Positions 44,798 to 53,574 of a DNA stretch of 64,000 nucleotides are shown here, piece by piece (the first letter of the stretch is position 1; the number at the start of each line of letters is the position of its first letter). The notes beneath the pieces were generated by a model that was given only the letters and a program-made list of their open reading frames with translations, was not told where the DNA came from and searched no databases. The position numbers and the translations under genes are program-made. Source of the stretch: Intrasporangiaceae bacterium URHB0013 (GTDB taxonomy: Bacteria > Actinomycetota > Actinomycetes > Actinomycetales > Dermatophilaceae); the NCBI GenBank assembly GCA_000620545.1, contig JIBA01000012.1, positions 248,001-312,000 of the forward strand, in the 5' to 3' direction.

Positions 44798-45267
44798 GCA
44801 GGAACCTCCACCACCGCCGTCTCCATCAGCGCGCGGAGGTGGTCCGGGATGGGGGTCGGCCGGCGCGTCGCGGCATCGATCTCGACGTGCACCCAGTGCC
44901 CGAGCGCCTTGATGCCGGCATCGGCGGCGGGACCGCGCTCGGGGTCGACGAAGAGGCCGAGCTGGTACGTGACGCTGCTGCGCCCGAGCCGCACCACGCG
45001 TACGCCCACGACGAGCGGTGCCGGGAAGGCCACCTCGGCGTAGAAGGCGCACGACGACTCGGCGACGACGCCCTGGGTCGCGTCGGTCATCGGGTCGATC
45101 GTCACGTGCTCGGCCTGCCAGCCGTTGATCGCGGAGTCGAACAGCTCGTAGTAGACGGCGTTGTTGAGGTGGCCGTACATGTCGTTGTCGGACCACCGGG
45201 TCGTCACCGAGCGGTGGACCGGGAAGTCGGCGAGCGTCAGCTCACGGGCGTCGGACGTGCTGGACAT
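44794..45267 (-). CDS. Acyl-CoA thioesterase, hotdog fold (FadM/YbgC type)
   Basis: This 157-residue hotdog thioesterase has TTRWSDNDMYGHLNNAVYYELFDSAINGW, containing the catalytic Asp and the HxxN region of the 4-hydroxybenzoyl-CoA thioesterase family. YAEVAFPAPLVVGVRVVRLGRSSVTYQLGLF follows as the long helix-strand part. It hydrolyses acyl-CoAs in the cytoplasm; chain preference unknown. The start ATG 45267 gives normal family length. Confidence 0.9.
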   Translation of the reverse strand: MSSTSDARELTLADFPVHRSVTTRWSDNDMYGHLNNAVYYELFDSAINGWQAEHVTIDPMTDATQGVVAESSCAFYAEVAFPAPLVVGVRVVRLGRSSVTYQLGLFVDPERGPAADAGIKALGHWVHVEIDAATRRPTPIPDHLRALMETAVVEVPA

Positions 45268-45322
45268 ACGCCCATCCTGCCCGAGCCTGTGGACGACGCC
45301 CGGGTGTGTCAGCGGGCGAACG

Positions 45323-45328
45323 TAGAGT
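45323..45328 (+). promoter_or_regulatory. Putative -10 box of the helicase gene
   Basis: TAGAGT lies 6 bases before the GTG at 45335. It is identical to the box at 6012. Confidence 0.5.
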
Positions 45329-45334
45329 GCTCGG

Positions 45335-48300
45335 GTGGCGTGGAGCGTGGGTCGGGCGACGTGGGTGGCTGACGTCACCGACCCGGACATCGCCCAGCAG
45401 GTCGGCACGCGCACGTTCGACCGCGGCCAGGCGTATGCCGTTGAGCGGCGGGTGCGCTCGCTCGCCACCCGCCCCGACGGGATGATGGTGCTCGGCACCA
45501 TCGAGGGAAGTGGCGGCGAGACCTACCAGACGATCATCGAGGCGCGGCCTCATCCCAAGGGCCGCTCGCACCTCTGGAGCGGCCGGTGCAGCTGCCCGGT
45601 CGCCAGCGACTGCAAGCACGTCGTGGCCCTCATGCTGACGGCCCGTGACGTCGCGCAGGGGCGGGTCGTCGCGCCGACGTCGGGTCAGGGTGCCGAGGGT
45701 ACGGCCGAGCCCGTCGCGACCGAGCCGGTGCCGCTGGTCGTGCCGCCGCACTGGTCTGACGTCCTCGGTCACGTCCGACCGCGCGTGCTCGAGCCCGAAC
45801 CCCTGCCGGAGCGCCCCGAGCCGCGCGGGGACCTCATGCCGGCCGGTCTCTTCGTCGACACCGTCTACCGCGACCAGCGGGGCCGACGCGGCGTGCCCGA
45901 GCTGAGCTACGGCCTGCGCCCGACCCGCTGGACCCGCGCCGGCACGTGGCACCGCACGCTCTCCTGGCACGACGCCCTGCCCCAGTGGCGGGCGGGCATC
46001 CGGTTCCTGCCCGAGCACGAGCGGATCATGGGACGCCTGCACGACGTGGCCCGGCACGGATCGGGGGGCACGACCTACTTCTCGGCCACGCCACCGCTCT
46101 CGCTCGATGCGGGCCCGGAGGTCTGGCCGCTGCTGCGCGAGGCCCGGGCCGCCGGCATCGTGCTCCTGCCGGGGGAGGGCGTCACGGGACCGGTCCAGCT
46201 CGTCGACGACCCGGCCACGCTCGTGCTCCTCGTCAAGCGGGCCCCCGACGGCAGCGGCGACCTCGACCTCGACGTCGACATCGAGGGGATGCCCGCCGGG
46301 CTCACCGGCGAACGGCTCCATCTCGGTGACCCCGTGCACGCCGTCGCCGTCGAGGGCGACGACGGGTCACTGACGTTCGTGCCCCTCGACCAGGACCTCG
46401 AGCTGGGTCCCGACGCGCTCGCCTCGGCGCTCGCCGGCCTCCGGGTGCCCGCCGACGAGCGGGGCCGATTCCTGCGCTCGGTCGTGCCGGGCCTGCGGCA
46501 GCGGCTGCGCGTCCGGTCGGAGGTGCCGCTGCCGGCGCCCGAGCTGCCCGAGGACGTCCAGCCCGAGGTCGTCACGGTCCACGTCCGGGTCGTCAGCGAC
46601 GTGCCCGGCGAGCTGCGGCTCGACATCGGCCACGCCTACGACGGCACCCCGAGACCGTTCACGACGACGCGCTTCGGCACCGTCGGCGGCCGCGACCGCG
46701 ACGCCGAGTCCGCCGCGGTCCAGGCCGCGTCGTCGTTGCGTTCGGTCCCTGGTGCGCTTCGCGCCGACCTCGGCGGGCACGCCTACCTCGTGCCCCGGGT
46801 CGTGCTCACCGGCCTCCGCGCCGCCCGGTTCGTCGTGGACACGCTGCCGCTGCTCGAGGCCGATGAGCACGTGACCGTCGAGGTCGACGGCGACGTGCCC
46901 GCCTACGAGGAGGTCACCTCCGCACCGGTCGTCCGGCTCGGCGCGAGCGACGCGTCGGCGGGCCAAGCGGGTGCCTCGACGGGGCAGGCCGAGCGCCGTG
47001 ACTCCGAGCCCGGTGACTGGTTCGACCTGCGCGTCTCCGTCGAGGTCGACGGTGAGGACGTCCCGTTCGAGCCGCTCTTCGGTGCGCTGGCCCGAGGCGA
47101 CGAGATCATGCTCCTCGACTCCGGCGCCTTCTTCCGGCTCGACCGGCCGGAGCTGCTGCGCCTGCGTGACCTCATCGAGGAGGCCCGCGACATCGCCGAC
47201 CCGGAGACGGGCGGGCTGCGACTCAGCGCGCACCACGCCGACCTCTGGGACGAGCTCGTCGCGCTCGGCGTCGTCGACGAGCAGAGCGCGCGGTGGGCTG
47301 CCAACGTCGAGGCGCTCGGCTCGCTCGAGTCCGGTCCGCTCGCCGAGGTGCCGCCTGACCTGCGCGCGACCCTGCGGCCCTACCAGCTCGACGGCTACCG
47401 CTGGCTCGCGCGCCTCTGGGACGCCCGCATCGGCGGCATCCTCGCCGACGACATGGGCCTGGGCAAGACGCTCCAGGTCATCGCGGCCCTCGTCCGGGCG
47501 CACGACCGGGGTGAGCTCGGCGAGGGTGGTCCCCAGTCACGCGGTCCGGTGCTCGTCGTCGCGCCGACGAGCGTCGTCGGCACCTGGCTGGGTGAGCTGG
47601 AGACCTTCGCGCCGCACCTGTCGGCGGTGGCGGTCACCGCGACCGAGCGCAAGCGTGGGGTGCCCCTCGCTGACACGGTCGCCGGGGCCGAGGTCGTTGT
47701 CACGTCGTATGCCGTCCTGCGCCTCGACGACGCCGCCTTCCACGCCGTCCGCTGGGGTGGGGTCGTGCTCGACGAGGCCCAGTTCGTCAAGAACCGGCAG
47801 GCCAAGACGCACGTCGCCGTCCGCCGGCTCGGGGTGCCCTTCACGGTCGCGGTCACGGGCACGCCCCTCGAGAACTCCCTCATGGACCTCTGGTCGCTGC
47901 TCTCGCTGACGGCTCCGGGTCTCTACCCGCGGCCCGACGTCTTCACGAAGAACTACCGCAAGCCCATCGAGTCGGGTGAGCGGCCCGAGCTGCTCGACCT
48001 GCTGCGTCGGCGGATCCGTCCGCTCATGCTGCGTCGCACCAAGGAGCAGGTCGCGATCGACCTGCCGCCCAAGCAGATTCAGGTCATGTCGCTCGACCCC
48101 CACCCGGTGCACCGGCACATCTACGACCAGCACCTCCAGCGCGAGCGACAGCGCGTCCTCGGGCTGCTCGACGACCCCGACTCCAACCGCGTCGCGATCC
48201 TCGCCGCCCTGACCCGGCTGCGGCAGCTCGCCCTCGACCCCGTCCTCGTCGACGAGGTCCACGCCGGCAAGGCGACCGCCGCCAAGATCGAGTTCCTCGT

Positions 48301-48787
48301 CGACCAGTTGCGCGAGCTGGCGGCCGAGGGCCACCGGGCGCTCGTGTTCAGCCAGTTCACCGGCTTCCTGCGCATCGTCGAGGCCGCGCTGACGCGTGCG
48401 GGCCTGGCGACGGCCTACCTCGACGGTTCGACCAAGGACCGGCAGTCCGTCGTGCGCGGTTTTCGCGATGGCGACGCGGTGGCCTTCCTGATCAGCCTCA
48501 AGGCCGGTGGGTTCGGACTGACGCTGACCGAGGCCGACTACGTCTACGTCCTCGACCCGTGGTGGAACCCCGCCGCCGAGGCCCAGGCCATCGACCGGGC
48601 GCACCGCATCGGCCAGAACCGGCCGGTCACCGTCTACCGCCTCGTGTCCGCGGGCACCATCGAGGAGAAGGTCGTCGCGCTCCAGGAGCGCAAGCGCGAC
48701 CTGTTCCAGCGCGTCGTCGACGAGGGTGGCTCCCTCTCCGGCGCGATCACGGCCGACGAGGTGCGCGACCTGCTCGGACTCGCCTGA
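45335..48787 (+). CDS. SWIM zinc-finger SNF2 (Swi2/Snf2) helicase-like ATPase
   Basis: This 1150-residue DNA-dependent ATPase has a SWIM finger at residues 85-95 (CxC then six residues, CxH), a long central region (bacterial SNF2-associated, to about 660), and then the SNF2 motor. Motif I is DDMGLGKTLQVIAAL (about residue 705) and motif II is VVLDEAQFVKN (about 812). TGTPLENSLMDLWSLLS follows. The C-terminal lobe has VFSQFTGFLRIV and WWNPAAEAQAIDRAHRIGQ. It should translocate on double-stranded DNA, perhaps during repair or transcription restart. The GTG start carries its own leaderless-type promoter. Confidence 0.94.
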   Translation: MAWSVGRATWVADVTDPDIAQQVGTRTFDRGQAYAVERRVRSLATRPDGMMVLGTIEGSGGETYQTIIEARPHPKGRSHLWSGRCSCPVASDCKHVVALMLTARDVAQGRVVAPTSGQGAEGTAEPVATEPVPLVVPPHWSDVLGHVRPRVLEPEPLPERPEPRGDLMPAGLFVDTVYRDQRGRRGVPELSYGLRPTRWTRAGTWHRTLSWHDALPQWRAGIRFLPEHERIMGRLHDVARHGSGGTTYFSATPPLSLDAGPEVWPLLREARAAGIVLLPGEGVTGPVQLVDDPATLVLLVKRAPDGSGDLDLDVDIEGMPAGLTGERLHLGDPVHAVAVEGDDGSLTFVPLDQDLELGPDALASALAGLRVPADERGRFLRSVVPGLRQRLRVRSEVPLPAPELPEDVQPEVVTVHVRVVSDVPGELRLDIGHAYDGTPRPFTTTRFGTVGGRDRDAESAAVQAASSLRSVPGALRADLGGHAYLVPRVVLTGLRAARFVVDTLPLLEADEHVTVEVDGDVPAYEEVTSAPVVRLGASDASAGQAGASTGQAERRDSEPGDWFDLRVSVEVDGEDVPFEPLFGALARGDEIMLLDSGAFFRLDRPELLRLRDLIEEARDIADPETGGLRLSAHHADLWDELVALGVVDEQSARWAANVEALGSLESGPLAEVPPDLRATLRPYQLDGYRWLARLWDARIGGILADDMGLGKTLQVIAALVRAHDRGELGEGGPQSRGPVLVVAPTSVVGTWLGELETFAPHLSAVAVTATERKRGVPLADTVAGAEVVVTSYAVLRLDDAAFHAVRWGGVVLDEAQFVKNRQAKTHVAVRRLGVPFTVAVTGTPLENSLMDLWSLLSLTAPGLYPRPDVFTKNYRKPIESGERPELLDLLRRRIRPLMLRRTKEQVAIDLPPKQIQVMSLDPHPVHRHIYDQHLQRERQRVLGLLDDPDSNRVAILAALTRLRQLALDPVLVDEVHAGKATAAKIEFLVDQLRELAAEGHRALVFSQFTGFLRIVEAALTRAGLATAYLDGSTKDRQSVVRGFRDGDAVAFLISLKAGGFGLTLTEADYVYVLDPWWNPAAEAQAIDRAHRIGQNRPVTVYRLVSAGTIEEKVVALQERKRDLFQRVVDEGGSLSGAITADEVRDLLGLA

Positions 48788-48909
48788 ACCGAGGCTGATC
48801 CGCATCCCGCCCCACGCCCCGTGGTGAGGCCCTAGCGTGGAACTGAGCCGTCTCGGACGGGCGGCCCGCAGGCACGGCTCGCGACACCCCACCGCCTCGG
48901 AGGACTCAC

Positions 48910-49362
48910 ATGAGCAGCAGCACGGTCAGACCCAGCATCCCCGGCACACCGGAGCGGCTCCACTCGGTCTCGGTCATCGGGACTCTGGTCGTCGTCTTCG
49001 GCATCATCATGATCCTGGCGGGCGGGTTCACCTGGTACCAGGTGCAGTCGCAGCTCGCCAGCGAGAAGATCACCGTCTCGGCAGACGCGTCGATGTTCGC
49101 CGGTCAGGCGGTCGACACGCCGTGGGAGGCATACTCGGAGGCCGAGACCATCGAGAAGCACGCCCTCGCGGCAAGCGGTGGCAAGACCTACGCCGAGCTG
49201 CCCCAGGACGACCCGAACCGGCAGGTCGTCATGACCGGCTCGTTCCTGCGGGCGTCGCTCTTCACGTCGGTTCTGGCCTTCGGCGTCGCCTTCATGGCGA
49301 TCGGCGTCGGCATCGTCCTCGTCCTGGTCGGTGTCGGGTTCCGGCGGGTGGCACGCGCGTGA
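48910..49362 (+). CDS. Actinobacterial membrane protein, two TM helices
   Basis: This 150-residue protein has TM1 SVIGTLVVVFGIIMILAGG (residues about 20-38), an external loop of about 70 residues with TWYQVQSQLASEKITVSADA and WEAYSEAETIEKHAL, and TM2 (SLFTSVLAFGVAFMAIGVGIVLVLVG). The loop motif is widespread in actinobacteria, where it is often mislabelled as a LigA dioxygenase; there is no dioxygenase signature. GGAGG precedes the ATG. Its stop overlaps the next gene (GTGA). Function unknown. Confidence 0.8.
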   Translation: MSSSTVRPSIPGTPERLHSVSVIGTLVVVFGIIMILAGGFTWYQVQSQLASEKITVSADASMFAGQAVDTPWEAYSEAETIEKHALAASGGKTYAELPQDDPNRQVVMTGSFLRASLFTSVLAFGVAFMAIGVGIVLVLVGVGFRRVARA

Positions 49363-49829
49363 CCGAACACCCCACGCTCGACGAGATCATCGCCCAGGAG
49401 ACGAGTCTCGTCTTCGACCGCTTCGACGAGGACACCGCCTGGCAGCTCGGCGTCGCGCTGCGCGACGCGGCCAGTGCCGCCGGGTCGCCCGTCGCCATCT
49501 CGATCCGCCGCAACGGCCAGCGGCTCTTCCACGCCGCCCTGCCAGGCGCCTCCGCCGACAACGACGGCTGGCTCGAGCGGAAGGGCGCCGTCGTCGACCG
49601 CTACGGCCGCTCGTCGCTGCGGGTGGGCGAGGAGTTCCGGGCCTCCGGCAAGACGTTCGAGGACAGCTCTCGGCTGGACCGCGCGACGTTCGCCGCACAT
49701 GGTGGGGCGTTCCCCGTCATCGTCCGCGGGGTCGGCTGCATCGGCACCATCGCGGTGTCGGGCCTGCCTCAGCGCGAGGACCACCGGCTCGTCGTCGAGA
49801 CCCTCGAGGCGTTCCTCGCTCGTCAGTGA
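49359..49829 (+). CDS. UPF0303/HbpS-like heme-degrading domain protein
   Basis: This 156-residue protein of the UPF0303 (DUF336, Haem_degrading) family has LVFDRFDEDTAWQLGVALRDAA, PVAISIRRNGQRLFHAALPGASADNDGWLERKGAVVDRYGRSSLRVGEE, and GGAFPVIVRGVGCIGTIAVSGLPQREDH with the typical Gly-rich end. Relatives bind or degrade heme, but activity here is unproven. The GTG start overlaps the membrane protein stop by 4 bases, so the pair is co-translated. Confidence 0.85.
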   Translation: MTEHPTLDEIIAQETSLVFDRFDEDTAWQLGVALRDAASAAGSPVAISIRRNGQRLFHAALPGASADNDGWLERKGAVVDRYGRSSLRVGEEFRASGKTFEDSSRLDRATFAAHGGAFPVIVRGVGCIGTIAVSGLPQREDHRLVVETLEAFLARQ

Positions 49830-49937
49830 GGCACCGGTTTGACCGCGAGCGCGGTTGAAGGCGAAGAGTGGGCCCGGTGGGTCGCCCACCCACAGCCGTG
49901 CTCACGCACACCTTGTCGAGCCCGCTCCGGTGCGGCA

Positions 49938-49943
49938 TAGAGT
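49938..49943 (+). promoter_or_regulatory. Putative -10 box of the superoxide dismutase gene
   Basis: TAGAGT lies 36 bases before the GTG at 49980. With GAAAGGA (49966-49972) this gene has a normal short leader, unlike the leaderless genes nearby. Confidence 0.45.
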
Positions 49944-49979
49944 GGTCGGAGCCGGATGGTCTCCAGAAAGGAACGACAA

Positions 49980-50600
49980 GTGGCTTACACGCTTCCCGAG
50001 CTCGACTACGACTACGCCGCCCTCGAGCCCCACATCAGCGCTCGCATCATGGAGCTGCACCACAGCAAGCACCACAAGGCCTACGTCGACGGCGCCAACG
50101 CCGCCGTCACCAAGCTGGAGGAGCTGCGCGAGTCGGGCGACTATGCCGCCCTCAACGGTGTGGAGAAGAACCTCGCCTTCCACCTCGGTGGCCACATGAA
50201 CCACTCCGTGTTCTGGAAGAACATGAGCCCCGACGGCGGTGGCGAGCCCGAGGGTGAGGTTGCCGCGGCGATCACCGAGTACTTCGGCGGCTTCGAGAAG
50301 TTCCAGGCGCACTTCAACGCCAATGCCAACGCGATCCAGGGTTCCGGCTGGTCGATTCTCGCGTGGGACACCCTCGCCGAGCGGCCGCACATCATGCAGC
50401 TGTTCGACCAGCAGGGCAACATCCCCGTCGGTCAGATCCCGCTGCTCCAGCTCGACATGTGGGAGCACGCCTTCTACCTGCAGTACGAGAACGTCAAGGC
50501 CGACTACGTCAAGGCCTGGTGGAACGTCGTCAACTGGCAGGACGTCTCCGCTCGCCTCGAGCGCGCCAAGGCCACCAAGGGGCTCATCATCCCGGCGTGA
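49980..50600 (+). CDS. sodA: Superoxide dismutase, Mn/Fe type
   Basis: This 206-residue enzyme removes superoxide in the cytoplasm. It starts [20 protein letters not shown]. Metal ligands are His in [14 protein letters not shown], His in [13 protein letters not shown], and Asp/His in [32 protein letters not shown] and [11 protein letters not shown] resemble Mn/Fe-cambialistic actinobacterial enzymes. The GTG start with a GAAAGGA ribosome site is preferred over ATG 49956. A strong hairpin follows. Confidence 0.96.
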   Translation: MAYTLPELDYDYAALEPHISARIMELHHSKHHKAYVDGANAAVTKLEELRESGDYAALNGVEKNLAFHLGGHMNHSVFWKNMSPDGGGEPEGEVAAAITEYFGGFEKFQAHFNANANAIQGSGWSILAWDTLAERPHIMQLFDQQGNIPVGQIPLLQLDMWEHAFYLQYENVKADYVKAWWNVVNWQDVSARLERAKATKGLIIPA

Positions 50601-50628
50601 TGTCGGGCGAGGTCCAGCACGACGCGCG

Positions 50629-50659
50629 AGGCGGTCACCCCGATGAGGGGTGACCGCCT
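50629..50659. terminator. Bidirectional terminator hairpin
   Basis: AGGCGGTCACCCC, loop GATGA, and GGGGTGACCGCCT make a 13-bp perfect stem. It lies between the convergent sod and PLP-lyase genes. Confidence 0.8.
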
Positions 50660-50678
50660 TCGTCGCGTCAGCTTCGGG

Positions 50679-52112
50679 TCAGCCGGTCGGGCGCGCCAGC
50701 CGATCGACGACGCCGAGCAGCAGCACCTCGCGCAGGGCCGGCGGCACGGCGTCGAGCAGGGCGTTGACCGGTGCCATCCGCTCGGGGAGCTCGAGCCCGC
50801 CGTCGCCGTCCGCCAGACCGGCGGCAGCGAGCAGCCCGGTGAACGCCGCCTCGTCGAGTGTCGCCGGGTCGATGGACGAGGCCATCGCCACGAGGTCGGC
50901 CGGTGGGACGGCCGGACCAGCATCCCGCGCGGCTGCCGTCGCGGCGGCGAGGTCGGACGCGATGAGGTCCGACGCCGACGCCGTCACTGCGCTGAAGGTG
51001 AGGTGCAGCGTGGCGGGCAAGTCGCGGAAGCACATCTGCGGCTGGACGAACCAGCCGCGCTCGAGCATCTCGTCGCAGATCGTGAAGACGTCGCACGAGT
51101 CGTCGGTGACGAGGGAGAGCAGCGTCGAGTCCGGGGGAGCGGCCACCGAGAGCCCGGGTATGCCGTCCACCGCGGCGGCGAGGTCGAGCGTCGCCGTGCG
51201 GGCGTCTCGGGCGAGCGACGTGTAGCGGTCCGCGCCGATGTGGTGCACCACCGCCCAGGCCGCGGCGACCGGGCCACCCGACTTCGTCGACTGGGCAGTC
51301 GTGTTGAGCATCGTGTAGCCCGGCCAGCGGGCCGAGGCGAACAGGTGCGTGCGGCGCAGGTCGGCCGACGCGTGGAGCAGCACGGAGACGCCCTTGGGGG
51401 TGTAGGCGTACTTGTGGAGGTCGAGCGACAGGCTCGTCACGCCCTCGACGGCGAACGTCCACTGGGGCTGCCCCGCCTCCCCGTCGCGCAGGTGCGGCAG
51501 CACCCAGCCACCGATGCAGGCGTCGACGTGGCAGCGCACTCCGGCAGCTGCGGCTGCGGCCGCGATCGGTTCGACCGGGTCGATGACGCCGTGCGCATAG
51601 GACGGTGCGGACGCGACGACGAGGACGGTCCGGTCGTCGATGGCCGCGGCCATGGCCATGGGGTCGGCGCGCTTTGTCACGGGGTCGACGTCGACGAGGA
51701 CCGGCTCGACGCGCAACCAGTGCGCGGCCTTGTGGAAGGCCGCGTGGGCCGTCGTCGGGAGGACCATCCGTGGGGCAGCCACGTCCGGTCGCGCGTCACG
51801 GGCCGCGAGGACGGCGAGCAGGATCGACTCGGTGCCGCCCGAGGTGACCACGCCGGCGAATCCCGCTGGTGCGTCGACGAGTCGGCCGGCGATGCCGACG
51901 AGGTCGTTCTCCATCTGCAGCAGTGACGGGAAGGCCGTCGGGTCGAGGCCGTTCGTCGACGAGAATGCCGCGAGGGCCTCGCGACCGATGGCGTCGGCCG
52001 ACGCCAGACCTGAGTCGTAGACGTAGGCGAGGGTGCGGCCGCCGTGCGTCGGCAGGTCGCGGGCGCGCATCGTCGCCAGGGCCTCGCGGATCTCGTCGTG
52101 GTCCATCGTCAT
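50679..52112 (-). CDS. PLP-dependent lyase/decarboxylase (sphingosine-1-phosphate lyase-like)
   Basis: This 477-residue fold-type I PLP enzyme is of the group II decarboxylase/S1P-lyase family: GVVTSGGTESILLAVLAARDA (cofactor phosphate), PTTAHAAFHKAAHWL, CHVDACIGGWVLPHL, and the Schiff-base Lys in LSLDLHKYAYTPKG (about residue 235). It cleaves a C-C bond, either an amino-acid carboxylate or a phosphorylated long-chain base; substrate is unassigned. ATG 52112 gives the natural start. The last about 80 residues are Ala/Leu-rich and non-catalytic. Confidence 0.88.
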   Translation of the reverse strand: MTMDHDEIREALATMRARDLPTHGGRTLAYVYDSGLASADAIGREALAAFSSTNGLDPTAFPSLLQMENDLVGIAGRLVDAPAGFAGVVTSGGTESILLAVLAARDARPDVAAPRMVLPTTAHAAFHKAAHWLRVEPVLVDVDPVTKRADPMAMAAAIDDRTVLVVASAPSYAHGVIDPVEPIAAAAAAAGVRCHVDACIGGWVLPHLRDGEAGQPQWTFAVEGVTSLSLDLHKYAYTPKGVSVLLHASADLRRTHLFASARWPGYTMLNTTAQSTKSGGPVAAAWAVVHHIGADRYTSLARDARTATLDLAAAVDGIPGLSVAAPPDSTLLSLVTDDSCDVFTICDEMLERGWFVQPQMCFRDLPATLHLTFSAVTASASDLIASDLAAATAAARDAGPAVPPADLVAMASSIDPATLDEAAFTGLLAAAGLADGDGGLELPERMAPVNALLDAVPPALREVLLLGVVDRLARPTG

Positions 52113-52138
52113 GGCTGATTCCGGTCCTCCCTGACTCC

Positions 52139-52188
52139 GGTTCGAGGTGATGCCGACAGCCACGCGGGCGCCGGGATCACCTCGAACC
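52139..52188. repeat. Fifth copy of the palindromic repeat, supplying a stop codon
   Basis: GGTTCGAGGTGAT (52139-52151) and ATCACCTCGAACC (52176-52188) are 13-bp perfect arms around 24 bases, as in copy 3 of the 7.8-kb array. On the minus strand the right arm encodes the last few residues and TGA stop of the MFS gene ending at 52177. Confidence 0.9.
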
Positions 52189-53508
52189 GCGGTGGGGGTC
52201 GAGGGTGAAGGCGCGCAACGGCAGGAAGGAGACCGCGACAAGGGCAGCGGGCACGAGGGAGAAGCCGAGCGCGATCGCGGTCAGGGCGGAGTCCGACTGC
52301 GGCACGGTCGATCCCGTGGTCGACACGTAGCCGCCGAGGGCCAGCGTGGCGGCATACACCGCAGGTCCGAGCGCCAGGCCGAGCGTCTCCCCGGCGGTCC
52401 AGACGCCGGTGTAGAGGCCCACGCGGGTGCGGGCCTCACTCGTGCGGCTGGCGACGTCGGCGAGCATGGCCAACGGGAACATCTGGGCGCCTGCGTAGCC
52501 GACACCGACGACGGCCACGCACGCGTAGACCACGCCCTCGGGCAGGGACCGCAGGAGCACGAGCGCGAGGGCGCCGCCACCGAGCAGGAGGGAGGCGACG
52601 AGGTAGCTGGACTTCTTGCCCCGCGCGGTGCCGATCCGTTGCCACAGCGGGGTGACGACGAGCGCCGGGGCGACGAAGCAGACGAAGAGCAGGGTCGCCG
52701 AGAGCGGCTCGCCGATCACCCATCGGGCCACGTAGTCGACTCCCGCGAGCATCGCTCCGGTCGCGAGCGCCTGGAGCACGAACGTCGTCAGCAGCAGACG
52801 GAACGGCCTGTCCGAGCGGATGATCCGCAGCTGGTCACCGAAGGTGGCGCTCGTCGTCGCGCCCGTCCGCACCGGCGCCGATCGCGTGCCTCGCCAGGCG
52901 CCGTAGGCTCCGAGCGCGATGAGGGTGGCGACGAAGAAGCCGACGACGCGGTAGCCCCACTCGGGACCCAGCGCGTCCCGGATGGCCGGCGACGCCCCGC
53001 CGCTGACGAGGATCGCGAGCGCGAGGATCGCGACCCGCCACGTCATGAGCCGAGTGCGCTCGTCGTAGTCGTCCGTGATCTCGGCCGGCATCGCGACGTA
53101 GGGCACCTGGAAGAAGCTGTAGGCCGTCGCACAGGCGAGGTACGCGGCGGCGACCCATCCGGCCGCCAGCCACTGGGGCGTGGTCGGCCCGAGGAACAGG
53201 ACGGCGAACATCGCAGCGAGGAGCAGACCGGCGCGGATGAGGAAGGGGCGCCGCCGGCCGTCGGGGTGCGTCGACCGGTCGCTGATGCGGCCCGCGACCG
53301 GGTTGAGGACGACGTCCCACGCCTTGGGTGCGAAGACGATGACCCCGGCCAACGCGGCCGGCACCCCCAGCCGATCGGTGAGGTAGGGCAGCAGGAGCAG
53401 CCCGGGCACGGTGCCGAAGGATCCGGTGGCGACGGAACCGAGGCCGTAGCCGCGGCGCACGGCAGCAGGCAGCATCGGGCTCGTGGCAGGCGGCGTCGCC
53501 GAGGTCAT
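52177..53508 (-). CDS. MFS sugar:cation symporter, GPH family (MFS_2)
   Basis: This 443-residue, 12-helix transporter of the glycoside-pentoside-hexuronide family has GRISDRSTHPDGRRRPFLIRAG after helix 2, FFQVPYVAMPAEITDDYDERTRLMTWR, and SYLVASLLLGGG. MelB- and LacS-like members import sugars with protons or sodium. It sits on the same strand 66 bp after galK and so may import a galactoside, though it also has its own leaderless-type promoter. Its C-terminus runs into a palindromic repeat. Confidence 0.88.
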   Translation of the reverse strand: MTSATPPATSPMLPAAVRRGYGLGSVATGSFGTVPGLLLLPYLTDRLGVPAALAGVIVFAPKAWDVVLNPVAGRISDRSTHPDGRRRPFLIRAGLLLAAMFAVLFLGPTTPQWLAAGWVAAAYLACATAYSFFQVPYVAMPAEITDDYDERTRLMTWRVAILALAILVSGGASPAIRDALGPEWGYRVVGFFVATLIALGAYGAWRGTRSAPVRTGATTSATFGDQLRIIRSDRPFRLLLTTFVLQALATGAMLAGVDYVARWVIGEPLSATLLFVCFVAPALVVTPLWQRIGTARGKKSSYLVASLLLGGGALALVLLRSLPEGVVYACVAVVGVGYAGAQMFPLAMLADVASRTSEARTRVGLYTGVWTAGETLGLALGPAVYAATLALGGYVSTTGSTVPQSDSALTAIALGFSLVPAALVAVSFLPLRAFTLDPHRGSR

Positions 53509-53514
53509 GGACGC

Positions 53515-53520
53515 ACCCTA
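53515..53520 (-). promoter_or_regulatory. Putative -10 box of the GPH symporter gene
   Basis: TAGGGT on the minus strand lies 6 bases before the ATG at 53508. Confidence 0.45.
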
Positions 53521-53574
53521 GTGACGGTCGGCCCGTGATGCTGCCCAGTCGGACGAGCGGCACGGCGGGGAGGG

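Noticed and set aside
48910-49362. Annotation as LigA aromatic ring-opening dioxygenase
   Set aside because: The protein is a 150-residue, two-TM membrane protein with no dioxygenase residues; the label is a known propagation error for this family.
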